Below are positions 39,405 to 48,013 of a stretch of 64,000 nt of DNA, in pieces. The DNA comes from Streptomyces olindensis (lineage in GTDB: Bacteria > Actinomycetota > Actinomycetes > Streptomycetales > Streptomycetaceae): positions 62,001 through 126,000 of the forward strand of contig JJOH01000011.1 in the NCBI GenBank assembly GCA_000696115.1. Direction: 5' to 3'. The notes below the pieces were generated by a model. It searched no databases. It was not told the origin of the DNA and saw only the letters and a program-made list of their open reading frames with translations. Numbering within the stretch: position 1 is the first letter of the stretch; every line of letters begins with the position of its first letter. The position numbers and the translations under genes were made by a program.

Positions 39405-40387
39405 GCGTCTGCCTCCTCGGCGACACAGCGGGTGCGCTGGACGCCCAGCCCGGTGATCGAGCCCTCCATGACGTCGCCGTCGCGCAGCAGCCGCCCCCAG
39501 TGGATGCCGTTGCCCGCCGGGGAACCCGTGAGCACCAGGTCACCGGGCAGCAGCCGGGCGGTCTGCGAGACGTACGACACCAGACGGGCGACGCCGAAGA
39601 GCATGTCCTTGGTCGACTCGTCCTGCATGGTCTCCCCGTTGAGCTTCAGGGTGACCCGCAGGTCGCCCGGGTCGGCGATGGACTCGGCCGGCACGATCCA
39701 CGGGCCCAGCGGCGTGAAGCCAGGGGCATTCTTGCTGCGCAGCCAGTCAGTGCCGATAGCCGGCATGTCCCGGCGGAAGACGGTGGCGCGGTCGGTGAGG
39801 TCGTTGGCGATGGTGTACCCGGCGACGTAGTCCAGCGCCTCTTCGACGGAGACGCGGTGGGCGGGTTTGGCGATGACGGCCGCCAGCTCCAGCTCCCAGT
39901 CCGGCTTGTGCGCCCAAGCGGGCAGGACGACATCGTCGTACGGGCCGGTGACCGCGCTCGGCAGGCCGATGAACACGTACGGCAGATCCTCCGCCGCCCT
40001 CCGGTCCATCACGGCGGCGATCTCCTCCCGCGCCTCCTCGACCGTGCGAGGGTCGTCCGGGGAGCGGTGGGCGACCTCCAGGTCGATCACGTGCTGCCGG
40101 TAGTTGGCGCCGGACTGGAAGATCTGACGGGGCTCCACCGGGGCATGCACCCTCAGACCGTCGAGCCGCTGCCACTCCAGGGCGTCTTCGCCCGCGAGGG
40201 TGTGCAGAACGGGAAGGGCCTCCTCCCACCGTTCCAGCACGGAACGCACATCGGTCGGCTCCCAGGCCAGAGCCTGGCTCAGGTCCAGCACCCGGTCCCG
40301 GACGACCAGGCCGGGAAACCGCCTCCTGTCAGGCGCGGAGAGCGTGCCGAGCGCGAACGGGCCGACGGGTTGCGCGTGCGTTGCCAT
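39401..40387 (-). CDS. Fumarylacetoacetate hydrolase family protein (2)
   Basis: 328 residues, the first gene of the aromatic operon. Core: RQIFQSGANYRQHVIDLEV, then ELELAAVIAKPAHRVSVEEAL, YTIANDLTDRATVFR, TPLGPWIVPAE and LTGSPAGNGIHWGRLL. Acidic residues in DWELE and the NDL segment should bind the metal. I start at the ATG at 40387, 7 bases after GGAGG; the open frame runs far further upstream but overlaps the LysR gene. A short fragment of a related gene lies at 29771-29840. Confidence 0.88.
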   Translation of the reverse strand: MATHAQPVGPFALGTLSAPDRRRFPGLVVRDRVLDLSQALAWEPTDVRSVLERWEEALPVLHTLAGEDALEWQRLDGLRVHAPVEPRQIFQSGANYRQHVIDLEVAHRSPDDPRTVEEAREEIAAVMDRRAAEDLPYVFIGLPSAVTGPYDDVVLPAWAHKPDWELELAAVIAKPAHRVSVEEALDYVAGYTIANDLTDRATVFRRDMPAIGTDWLRSKNAPGFTPLGPWIVPAESIADPGDLRVTLKLNGETMQDESTKDMLFGVARLVSYVSQTARLLPGDLVLTGSPAGNGIHWGRLLRDGDVMEGSITGLGVQRTRCVAEEADA

Positions 40388-40452
40388 GAGATTTCCTCCC
40401 GCTGAGTTGCGGTCTACTCTGACCTGGATCATCAGATCGCGGAAATGAATCC

Positions 40453-40473
40453 CGTGGATGACGCACATCCACG
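40453..40473. promoter_or_regulatory. Inverted repeat, candidate operator of the LysR regulator
   Basis: CGTGGATG-ACGCA-CATCCACG: 8-base perfect arms, 5-base centre, between the divergent FAH2 and LysR genes. A near-copy (TCATCCAC-ACC-GTGGATGA) lies at 43001-43019 upstream of the MFS gene. Confidence 0.55.
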
Positions 40474-40507
40474 CTACAAATACCTCTCTCTTTCCAGGTG
40501 GTGCCCG

Positions 40508-41473
40508 GTGAACCTGTCCCGTCTCGACCTCAATCTGGTCGTCGCCCTCCGCGCACTTCTGGAGGAGCGCAACGTCACCCGGGCCGGCGAGCGCATCGGA
40601 CTCAGCCAGCCCGCGATGAGCGCGGCACTGTCCCGGCTGCGCCGCCATTTCGACGACGAACTGCTCGCCCGAACCGGAAACTCCTACGAACTGACCCCCC
40701 TCGGCACCGCCCTGCGCGACCGCAGCGCCACCGCGTGCGACCTGCTGGAGCGGGTCTTCGCCAGCCAGGCCGACTTCGATCCGACGGCCGAGACCCGCGA
40801 GTTCACGCTGCTCGCATCGGACTACGGCGCGGCCGTGTTCGGGGCCGCCCTGGCCCGCGCCCTGCACCGTGAGGCACCCGGGATCAGGCTCACCTTCCAG
40901 CACCCTTCGCCCTCCGTCGTGGAGAACGCCGCAACAGTGCTGAGCACCGTCGACGGACTGCTGATGCCGCACGGCGTCATCGACGGTCTGCCCGCGGTCG
41001 ACCTCTTCAGCGACCGCTGGCTGTGCCTGATGGCCGAAGACCACCCCGAGATCCGCGACGCACTCACCCTCGACCATCTGGCCCGGCTGCCCTGGGCCGT
41101 ATACCAGCGCCCATACGACGCCCCGGCCGCGCGCCAACTGAGCATGCTCGGCATCAGCCCCCGGGTCGAGGTCTCCGTACAGACCTTCCAACTACTGCCG
41201 CACATGATCGAGGGCACCCACCGGATCGCGATGATCCAGGAACGCCTGGCCCGCACAGCAGTCCGATCCGCCGCAGTACGCGTCCTGCCCTGCCCCTTCG
41301 AGGCCGTACCGGTGCAGGAGGCGATGTGGTGGCACCCGGTACACGCCCAGGACGCGGCTCACATCTGGCTGCGGCGGAAGGCGGAGGAGGTGGGGGCGAC
41401 GTTGATGGCCAACGGCGACGGCGACGTCCTCAAGGGGCGCGCAGACGCGTCGTATGCGGCTCTGTCGCGCTGA
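40508..41473 (+). CDS. LysR family transcriptional regulator
   Basis: 321 residues. The N-terminal winged helix (LSRLDLNLVVALRALLEERN, then GLSQPAMSAALSRLRRHFDDELL) is followed by an effector domain. I choose the GTG at 40508: AGGTG lies 7 bases before it and the family N-terminus (NLSRLDLN) begins there; an ATG at 40445 would place the inverted repeat inside the gene. The NodD/LinR-like branch often controls aromatic breakdown. It diverges from the nine-gene operon and is convergent with the MFS gene, so it likely controls both. Confidence 0.9.
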   Translation: MNLSRLDLNLVVALRALLEERNVTRAGERIGLSQPAMSAALSRLRRHFDDELLARTGNSYELTPLGTALRDRSATACDLLERVFASQADFDPTAETREFTLLASDYGAAVFGAALARALHREAPGIRLTFQHPSPSVVENAATVLSTVDGLLMPHGVIDGLPAVDLFSDRWLCLMAEDHPEIRDALTLDHLARLPWAVYQRPYDAPAARQLSMLGISPRVEVSVQTFQLLPHMIEGTHRIAMIQERLARTAVRSAAVRVLPCPFEAVPVQEAMWWHPVHAQDAAHIWLRRKAEEVGATLMANGDGDVLKGRADASYAALSR

Positions 41474-41542
41474 TACGACCGGCCATGACAGCGCCGCGGC
41501 CGCGCCACGCTCCGCATGGCAGCCCTGATGGAACGATGCCCG

Positions 41543-42808
41543 TCAGGTCGTCTGCTCCGGCAGCAGCCGGGCGTCGACGGCACCAGCGCGACGACGGGCC
41601 GCGAGGAGCCCGACGGCGACGAGGGCGGCGGCCAGCCCCAGCACACCAACCGCACCGGCGAGACTGCCGACCGCCGACTCCACGGCCAGCAGGACGAGCG
41701 GGCAGACGAACTCACCGCCGAAGAAGGCCGCCATCCACAGCCCCGTGCCCCGGCCGCGATCCTCGAACGCCAGACGTGACATGGCGCTCGTCAGGAGGGC
41801 GGGCAGCAGCATGCCCGTGCCCACGCAGTTGATCACGGCCCCGACGACCAGCAGCGGGGCGTTGCCCGCGAGGAACATCACGCCGAAGCCGGCCGCGCAG
41901 AGCGCGAGGACCGCGGGCACCAGCGGATCCGGGGAGCGCTGCAGCCGGGCGAAGGTGATGGCTCCGCCCACGGTGGCGGCACTGGAGACCGCGGTGGCGA
42001 GGCCGATGACACCAGAGTTCTTCACCCCGAGGTCGTCCAGCAGGTACGACATCTCGACCGGGACGGTGTAGAAGACCATCGCCCCGAAGAAGGTGAGGGC
42101 GCAGATGCCCCGCAACTGCCGCCACGGGAAGCGGCGGCTGACTTCCGCCTCGGCCGGGAGCTCGTCAACGGTGGGGCGGGCAGCAGGGTTGGGCAGAGCG
42201 GTCGCCATCAGCGGGGCGAGCGCCAGGCTGACGGCGTACGCCCAGAAGGGCACCCGCCAGCCCGCCGACCCGGCGGCCCCACCGATCACGAAGAAGACGG
42301 TGGCCGACGCTGAGGCGCACATGGTCTGAAGGGCGAGGTACTTCATCCGCTGATGACCGGAGTAGTAGTCGCCGATCAGTGTGGTGCAGCACGTCATGAT
42401 GGCGGCCTCGGCGATACCGACCAGGGCACGGCTGGCGATGATGGCGGCCAGGGAGTCCAGATAGAGCGGGGCCGTTCCGAACACGGCGTACAGGAGAGTC
42501 GTCACGATCAGCAGGCGCTTGCGCCCCAGCCGGTCGACGATCACCCCGGCGAAGGGGGCCAGCAGCGCCAGCGCCAGCGCCGGAACGGTCAGCGCCAACG
42601 GCACCAGCGCCTTGGCACCCGGAGTCGACTCGAAATGGTCCTGCATCTTCGGCAGCACCGGGGCGATCAGCACCGCCCCGAGGATCGGCAGGCAACTGCC
42701 CGCCATCAGCAGGGACACGCGCAGCAGATGGGCCGGGCCGGAAACAGCGACGGCAGGCGACGCGAATTCGTCGACCGCGGCCGCGGACGGCGGGACGGAA
42801 CCAGGCAT
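41543..42808 (-). CDS. MFS transporter
   Basis: 421 residues with about 12 hydrophobic helices. The conserved loop after helix 2 reads DRLGRKRLLIV (DRxGRK motif), and SRALVGIAEAAIMTCCTTLIGDYY marks helices 4-5. The ATG at 42808 begins a sensible N-terminus; earlier in-frame starts read as low-complexity Arg/Pro. Position beside the LysR gene and the aromatic operon suggests uptake of the aromatic acid or export of an intermediate. Confidence 0.85.
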   Translation of the reverse strand: MPGSVPPSAAAVDEFASPAVAVSGPAHLLRVSLLMAGSCLPILGAVLIAPVLPKMQDHFESTPGAKALVPLALTVPALALALLAPFAGVIVDRLGRKRLLIVTTLLYAVFGTAPLYLDSLAAIIASRALVGIAEAAIMTCCTTLIGDYYSGHQRMKYLALQTMCASASATVFFVIGGAAGSAGWRVPFWAYAVSLALAPLMATALPNPAARPTVDELPAEAEVSRRFPWRQLRGICALTFFGAMVFYTVPVEMSYLLDDLGVKNSGVIGLATAVSSAATVGGAITFARLQRSPDPLVPAVLALCAAGFGVMFLAGNAPLLVVGAVINCVGTGMLLPALLTSAMSRLAFEDRGRGTGLWMAAFFGGEFVCPLVLLAVESAVGSLAGAVGVLGLAAALVAVGLLAARRRAGAVDARLLPEQTT

Positions 42809-43000
42809 GGCGACTCCAGGGGACGGCGTACGGAAGCGAACGTGCCTTAGGGGCACCGACGGCGCACGGCATGTTGGGAATGGCCGCATGTCGGCCGATG
42901 ATCTGGACAGCGGCGTACGAGCACGTGCAGGTCGGGACGACTATGGGCTTGCCCGCGGCCCCGCGGCCATCCCTCGAGCGATCCGAATCTCATATCCGGC
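42809..43000. other. Upstream region of the MFS gene
   Basis: About 190 bases with no gene. The promoter of the MFS gene should lie here, ahead of the inverted repeat at 43001. Confidence 0.35.
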
Positions 43001-43019
43001 TCATCCACACCGTGGATGA
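43001..43019. promoter_or_regulatory. Inverted repeat matching the LysR-region site
   Basis: TCATCCAC-ACC-GTGGATGA, 8-base perfect arms with a 3-base centre, about 190 bases upstream of the MFS start. The GTGGATG core is shared with the repeat at 40453-40473. Confidence 0.5.
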
Positions 43020-43084
43020 CCATGGTGACAGCACCGTTCAGGGCATGCGCAGACAGCCATGTCCCGGGAAGCGTCAAGGGACAG

Positions 43085-43265
43085 GCTGCGGCAGGACGTG
43101 CCGGTAAGCGACGACGGCTACGCCCCCGAGCAGGGCCAGGTCGGGCCGAACGAGACGACCATGACGACGGACACCAGCCATCGCAGCAGTCCCGCGGGGT
43201 TGTTGCTCGCGCGACGGACGGCCGCCCAGCCGATGGCTCCGAAATGCGAGCCGGACCAATCTCAT
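43085..43265 (-). pseudogene. Possible small membrane protein remnant
   Basis: The minus strand reads GAIGWAAVRRASNNPAGLLR then WLVSVVMVVSF, and after a one-base shift PDLALLGGVAVVA. The pattern is that of a four-helix Streptomyces membrane protein interrupted by a frameshift. Neither end is intact. Low confidence. Confidence 0.3.
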
Positions 43266-43620
43266 GGACTGCTCCGGGCATGTCCTCGCTCACCGGACAG
43301 TCTGGCGCCGCCTGGTCAGCAGCTCCATGCCGACGTCGGTGCCTGCACCTACCCGTCCGCCCTGCCGTGGCACCGCCGCTGACCCGCAGCAGCCCTCCCC
43401 GGCGCGTCTCTCCGGTCTGTCGCCCCCCTGACCATGACCATCCTCGGCGTGGATGTGCAGCGAGCGGCACGGCCCTCCCCCAGAGCCTGAGACGTCGGGG
43501 CCGGCCGCGAGGGAGATACCGACCGCGTACCGCCCACCCCCCGACAGCCGGACCGCATACCCGACCCCAGGCCGCGGCCACGGCGATCACGCCGCCCGCA
43601 AGACAGCGCGGCGGCACGCG
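43266..43620. other. No recognisable gene
   Basis: About 355 bases between two remnants. Frames on both strands are Arg/Pro rich and unlike known proteins; no terminator or promoter stands out. Confidence 0.4.
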
Positions 43621-43858
43621 TCATGCGGCCCGGCAGAGCACCGCGGTCAGTGCCTGCCGCAGCAGATCGGTCGCCTCGGTAATGGCGGTGGCGCCATCCG
43701 GTGTACGCCAGGCCACGTATCCGTCCGGGCGGACCAGCAGCGCGCCCTCCTCGCCGATCTCCGCGCGGCGGCTCCACTCGCCGTAGGCGTCGTGGGCGTC
43801 GCGGTCGATGACGACACCGCGCAGGTCGAGGCCGAGTTCCCCGGCCAGGATGTCTGCC
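43621..43858 (-). pseudogene. FAD-dependent monooxygenase C-terminal fragment
   Basis: The minus strand reads ADILAGELGLDLRGVVID, then YGEWSRRAEIGEEGALLVRP and DGYVAWRTPDGA, ending in a TGA at 43621. This is the thioredoxin-like C-terminal tail of large aromatic-ring monooxygenases. The FAD domain is missing; the fragment is cut at about 43858, where a DapA-like fragment on the other strand begins. Confidence 0.65.
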
Positions 43859-44374
43859 GGCTGATCCGTCGGCTCATCGATGACTGCCCCAATATCGCCG
43901 TCATCAAGGCCGAGGGTGGGTTCCCCTCGTTCCAGGGTGCCGTGGAGTACCACCGGCTCTTCGGCAGCGAGGTGGTCATCTCGGTGCCGATCGAAGGCGA
44001 CCTGATTCCGCTCGGCCAGCTCATGCCGATCCAGCTTTCGGCGACCAGCGACCATGAGTACTACGGCCCGACGATCCCGCGAGTCGTGGAACAGGTCCGG
44101 GACGAGAAGTACGACGCTGCCACAGAACTGTTCTGGCGCATCCACCCCGCCAGGAAGGCCAAGGGCGCCATGGCGGCGCAGCTCAACGGAGGTGCGTTCA
44201 TCAACCGGCAGGCGTGGAAGTTACAGGGTTGGCTCCAGGGCTACAACGGCGGGCCGCTGCGCCAGCCGATTCAGCGCATCCACGACGCACAGATGAAAGC
44301 GCTCCGCAAGGGGCTGATCGACTCCGAGCATGGACCCGTTCCGGGAGTTCCTCATCGGCCGCAACCCGGTGTGA
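43858..44374 (+). pseudogene. DapA family lyase C-terminal fragment with frameshift
   Basis: The frame reads LIRRLIDDCPNIAVIKAEGG, then a VEYHRLFGSEVV stretch and AQLNGGAFINRQAWKLQGWL, the second half of a dihydrodipicolinate-synthase-family protein. Near 44328 one extra base shifts the frame; the alternative frame finishes MDPFREFLIGRNPV before TGA at 44372-44374, the natural C-terminus. The first half of the gene, including the Schiff-base region, is absent. Confidence 0.7.
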
Positions 44375-44582
44375 TCGCTGATGCCGACGAACAGCCGGCC
44401 ACAGACCGGCGCACGCCACTCGCTTCGGAAGCATTCGGCGTAGCGGCCCCGGACGGCGGCGAACCGCTGCCCTGCGGGGCCGTTACCGCTGCACGCGTCC
44501 CTACGGTTCAGCCACGGCGAAAATCCTCGTTCGGCATGTACAGCCGAATCCGCACGTGGGTGTGGCCGACCTGGGAACACCT

Positions 44583-46793
44583 TCAGGAGCGAGCGGACGG
44601 CTCAGGCTGCGGAGTGGGGCCGTCCGACGTCGCGGCCGGAAGCGGTTCGTCCGGCGGGTCGACGGAGAGGTGCGGCATGCTGCGGTCCAGCCAGGCGGGG
44701 AGCCACCAGTTCGCCTTGCCGAACAGGTGCATGACGGCAGGGACCAGGACGGTGCGCAGGATGAAGGCGTCCAGGGCGACGGCGGCGGCGAGGCCGATGC
44801 CGAACTCGGCGATCACGCGCTGGCCGCCGAAGACGAAGGCGACGAAGACACAGACCATGATGGCGGCGGCAGCGGTGATGACCCGGGCGGTCTCCACCTG
44901 ACCGACGCGCACCGAACGGGCGTTGTCCTTGGTGTGCACCCATTCCTCGTGCATCCGGCTGACCAGGAACACCTGGTAGTCCATGGACAGGCCGAACAGG
45001 ATGGAGATCATGATCACGGGGATGAACGCGTCCACGGGTCCTTCCTTCCCGAGCCCGAGCGCCTCCGAGCCCCAGCCCCACTGGAACATCGCGATCAGGA
45101 TGCCGAAGGAGGCCCCGGCTGCCAGCAGGTTCATCACCGCCCCGGTGGCCGGTATCAGCAGGCTGCGGAAGGCGAGCATGAGCAGCAGCCCGCCGAGGAC
45201 CACGATGACCGCGATGAACTGCGGCAGCTTGTCGGTGAGCACGCTCGCGAAGTCGTCGAAGACCGCGGTCTGGCCGCCGACGTGAACCTTCAGGGTGGTG
45301 CCCTGCTCGGCGGCGGGGATCACCCTGTCGCGCAGGTGGTCGATCAGATCGGAGGTCTGCTTCGCCTGGGGGGAGGTGGTGGGGACGACCTGGACGATGC
45401 CCACCGTGGCACCGGGCCGGATGGGCACCGCGGCGACACTCGCGACGCCGTCGACGCTCTCCAGGCGGGTGGACAGTTTCACCAGCGCGGCCTTGTCCGC
45501 GGCCGTAGGGGCCTGGGCGACCAGTTGCAGAGGCCCGTTGAAGCCGGGGCCGAATCCGTCGGCCAGCAGGTCGTACGCCTTGCGGGTGGTGCTGGACTCC
45601 GGGTTGTTGCCCGCGTCGGAGGATCCCAGGCGCAGGGAGAACACGGGGATGGTGAGCGTTGCCATCACGACCAGGGCGACCAGCGACAGCGCCCGGGGAC
45701 GCCGTTGCAGCACAGCGGCCCAGCGGGACCACAGACCGGATGCGGTGTTCTCGGCCAGAGGTTCGCCCGCGGCCAGCCGGCGCCGGGTCCGCCGGCCGAG
45801 CACGCGCGTCCCGAGCATGCCGAGCATGGCGGGCAGCAGGGTGACCGCGGCGAGCACGGTCATGGCCACGGTCAGCGACGCGGCCACGGCGACGCCATTG
45901 AGGAAGTTGACCCGCAGGACGAACATGCCGAGGAGGGCGATGCAGACGGTGGCGCCGGCGAACAGGACGGCACGTCCTGAGGTGTTCACCGCCCTGGTCA
46001 GGGACTCGGGGACATCGAGTCCTGACAGCAGGCCCTTGCGGTGCCGGGTGACGATGAACAGGGCGTAGTCGATGCCCACACCGAGGCCGATCAGGGCGGA
46101 CAGGGTCGGGGCGACGTCCCCCATGGTCATGGCATGGCTGAGCAGGCCCGTGGCGAGGATGGCGGTGCCGACCCCGGCGATCGCGGTCAGGATCGGCAAC
46201 GCCATGGCGAACAGCGAGCCGAAGGCGAGGAACAGCACGACGGCGGCGGCGAGCACGCCGACCAGTTCGCTGGTGGCCGGCGGTGCCTGTTCAGTGTTCT
46301 GGATCGCCTGGCCGCCCAGTTCGACTTGTAGGCCGTCGGTCCTGGCCGTCTTGGCGGTGTCGATCACCCGGTTGATGTCCGACTTGTCGAGTTCCGGCCC
46401 GGGCTTGGCGAAGGTGACCTGCGCGTAGGCGGTGCGGCCGTCCTTGCTGATCTGGGCGGCACCTTGCGCTCCGTAGGGGCTGGTGACGGCGCTGACCTCG
46501 GGCAGCGTGGAGATCTTGTCCAGGGTGCCGGTCATCCGCTGCTTCGTCGCGGCGTCGCGGACGGAGCCGGTCTCGACATGCCAGACCACGGTGTCCGTGT
46601 CACCGGACTGGCTGGGGAAGGCCGACTTGAGCAGATTGAGGGCGCGGGTGGATTCGGTGTTGGGCAGCGAGAAGCTGTTGTTGTAGGCGCTTCCGGCGCT
46701 CTGCGATGCGACGCCGAGTCCTACGAGCATGCACAGCCAGAGCAGGACGACGACGAGCCGGTGCCGGTAACACCAGCGGGCGAGAGTGGACAT
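44583..46793 (-). CDS. MMPL family (RND-type) transporter
   Basis: 736 residues. First helix at 12-32, extracytoplasmic domain (about 35-170), five to six helices containing GVGIDYALFIVTRHR, a second domain (about 385-510) and a second helix block with GLSMDYQVFLVSRMHEEW. The Asp-Tyr pairs in the two GxxxDY motifs carry protons in this family. It probably exports a lipid or hydrophobic metabolite. The C-terminal tail is acidic and Pro-rich. A 57-base copy of one segment lies at 29594-29650. No lipid or polyketide synthesis genes adjoin it. Confidence 0.92.
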   Translation of the reverse strand: MSTLARWCYRHRLVVVLLWLCMLVGLGVASQSAGSAYNNSFSLPNTESTRALNLLKSAFPSQSGDTDTVVWHVETGSVRDAATKQRMTGTLDKISTLPEVSAVTSPYGAQGAAQISKDGRTAYAQVTFAKPGPELDKSDINRVIDTAKTARTDGLQVELGGQAIQNTEQAPPATSELVGVLAAAVVLFLAFGSLFAMALPILTAIAGVGTAILATGLLSHAMTMGDVAPTLSALIGLGVGIDYALFIVTRHRKGLLSGLDVPESLTRAVNTSGRAVLFAGATVCIALLGMFVLRVNFLNGVAVAASLTVAMTVLAAVTLLPAMLGMLGTRVLGRRTRRRLAAGEPLAENTASGLWSRWAAVLQRRPRALSLVALVVMATLTIPVFSLRLGSSDAGNNPESSTTRKAYDLLADGFGPGFNGPLQLVAQAPTAADKAALVKLSTRLESVDGVASVAAVPIRPGATVGIVQVVPTTSPQAKQTSDLIDHLRDRVIPAAEQGTTLKVHVGGQTAVFDDFASVLTDKLPQFIAVIVVLGGLLLMLAFRSLLIPATGAVMNLLAAGASFGILIAMFQWGWGSEALGLGKEGPVDAFIPVIMISILFGLSMDYQVFLVSRMHEEWVHTKDNARSVRVGQVETARVITAAAAIMVCVFVAFVFGGQRVIAEFGIGLAAAVALDAFILRTVLVPAVMHLFGKANWWLPAWLDRSMPHLSVDPPDEPLPAATSDGPTPQPEPSARS

Positions 46794-46984
46794 CGGGGCT
46801 CCAGGGCTCCACGTTCAGGGATGGGGCAGTTCGGCAGGCGGCGAAACACGAGAACGGTCCGGCCTGGTGCCGAAGTCACGGACGTCTTCGCTTCGTTGCG
46901 CGAGGGCCCGTTGCGCGAGGGCTTGACGTTCTCGTCCAGGACGCGGACCTCTCACCACGCGCGCAGAAGCAGAAGGGGGCGCGG

Positions 46985-47959
46985 TCAGCGAGTGACTTCC
47001 GTCGACAGGTCGGCGAGACGCCGGGTCTCCTCGTCGCTCAGGGTGATCTTCATCGCCCCGGCGGCCTCCTCGCCGTGATGCGGCTTGGAGGCTCCCGATG
47101 TGGCGACGACGGTGTCGCCGTAGTAGGTGACCAGCCATGCCAGCGCGACCTGGCCGACGGTGGCCCGGTGCGCTTCGGCGATCGTGCGGAGTTCGTCGAT
47201 CAACGGGGTGGTGCGGTGCAGGCTCTTGTGGGAGATGCCGGTGAGCATGCGGCGCTGGCGCGGGAGTTTGTCGACCAGCGTGGGGTCGGCGTGGAGTTTG
47301 CCGGTCAGCATGCCGCTGCGCAGGGGTACGTAGGCGATCAGGGTGATGCCGAGACGTCGGGCGGTCTCCAGCACGCCGTTGGTCTCGATCTTGCGGTGCA
47401 GCAGGTTGATCTGCACCTGGTTGGCTGCCAACGGGCTGCCGTGCTGCGCCAGTTCGGCATGTGCGGCTTCCATCTGCCGGGCCGAGAAGTTACTGACGCC
47501 GACCGAGCGGATCTTCCCTAGTTCGACCAGGTGTGCCATCGCCCGCGCCTGGGTTCGGATCGACGACCAGCTGCCGTAGGGGACATGGATCTGGTGCAGG
47601 TCGACGGGGAAGGGCGTCAGATTCGCGATGCGGTCACCGATGGTGCCCTCGATGCTGCGTGCGGTCCGGCCGAGGGGTGTCCACTTGGTGGAGACGGTCA
47701 CGTCGCCGGGTTGCTGCCCGGCGCTGCTGAGTGCGGCGCTGAGGCTGCGTTCCGATCTTCCCTTGCCGTATCCCTCAGCGGTGTCGAACCAGGTGATACC
47801 GCTGTCCAGTGCCGTTTTGACGATGGTGTCGACCTGCGACTGCGGCAGGGCCGGCCAGAACGTGCCGGAGCCTCCGCCGGAGAACTGCGCGGCACCAAGA
47901 CCTATGGGTGAGATGCGGACGCCGGTGCGTCCGAGCTCTCGGAGAGTCATGAGGGGCAT
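46985..47959 (-). CDS. Aldo/keto reductase
   Basis: 324 residues. Expected catalytic residues Asp59 (WFDTAEGYG), Tyr64, Lys92 (VSTKW) and His125 (HQIHVPYG), with NADPH-binding GVSNFS and the C-terminal SGASKPHH. Start is either the ATG at 47959 or at 47950; neither has a clear ribosome site, so the message may start close to the codon. It diverges from the TetR gene at 48014 across a long inverted repeat. A decayed relative lies at 52272-52690. Confidence 0.88.
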   Translation of the reverse strand: MPLMTLRELGRTGVRISPIGLGAAQFSGGGSGTFWPALPQSQVDTIVKTALDSGITWFDTAEGYGKGRSERSLSAALSSAGQQPGDVTVSTKWTPLGRTARSIEGTIGDRIANLTPFPVDLHQIHVPYGSWSSIRTQARAMAHLVELGKIRSVGVSNFSARQMEAAHAELAQHGSPLAANQVQINLLHRKIETNGVLETARRLGITLIAYVPLRSGMLTGKLHADPTLVDKLPRQRRMLTGISHKSLHRTTPLIDELRTIAEAHRATVGQVALAWLVTYYGDTVVATSGASKPHHGEEAAGAMKITLSDEETRRLADLSTEVTR

Positions 47960-47965
47960 CGTACA

Positions 47966-47997
47966 CCCATGACGAGACAGCCATGTCTCATCATGGG
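47966..47997. promoter_or_regulatory. Long inverted repeat, TetR-type operator
   Basis: Arms of 14 bases (CCCATGACGAGACA and TGTCTCATCATGGG, 13 of 14 paired) around a 4-base centre fill most of the 54-base gap between the aldo/keto reductase and TetR genes. Binding here would block both promoters. Confidence 0.75.
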
Positions 47998-48013
47998 CCG
48001 TTAACATTACGGG

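Noticed and set aside
40388..41191. Upstream extension of the second FAH-family gene
   Set aside because: It overlaps the LysR gene on the opposite strand, has no family sequence, and the ATG at 40387 has a good ribosome site.
42847..43617. Long open frames on both strands upstream of the monooxygenase fragment
   Set aside because: Arg/Pro-rich translations without domains; only the weak membrane-protein-like stretch at 43085-43265 was kept, at low confidence.
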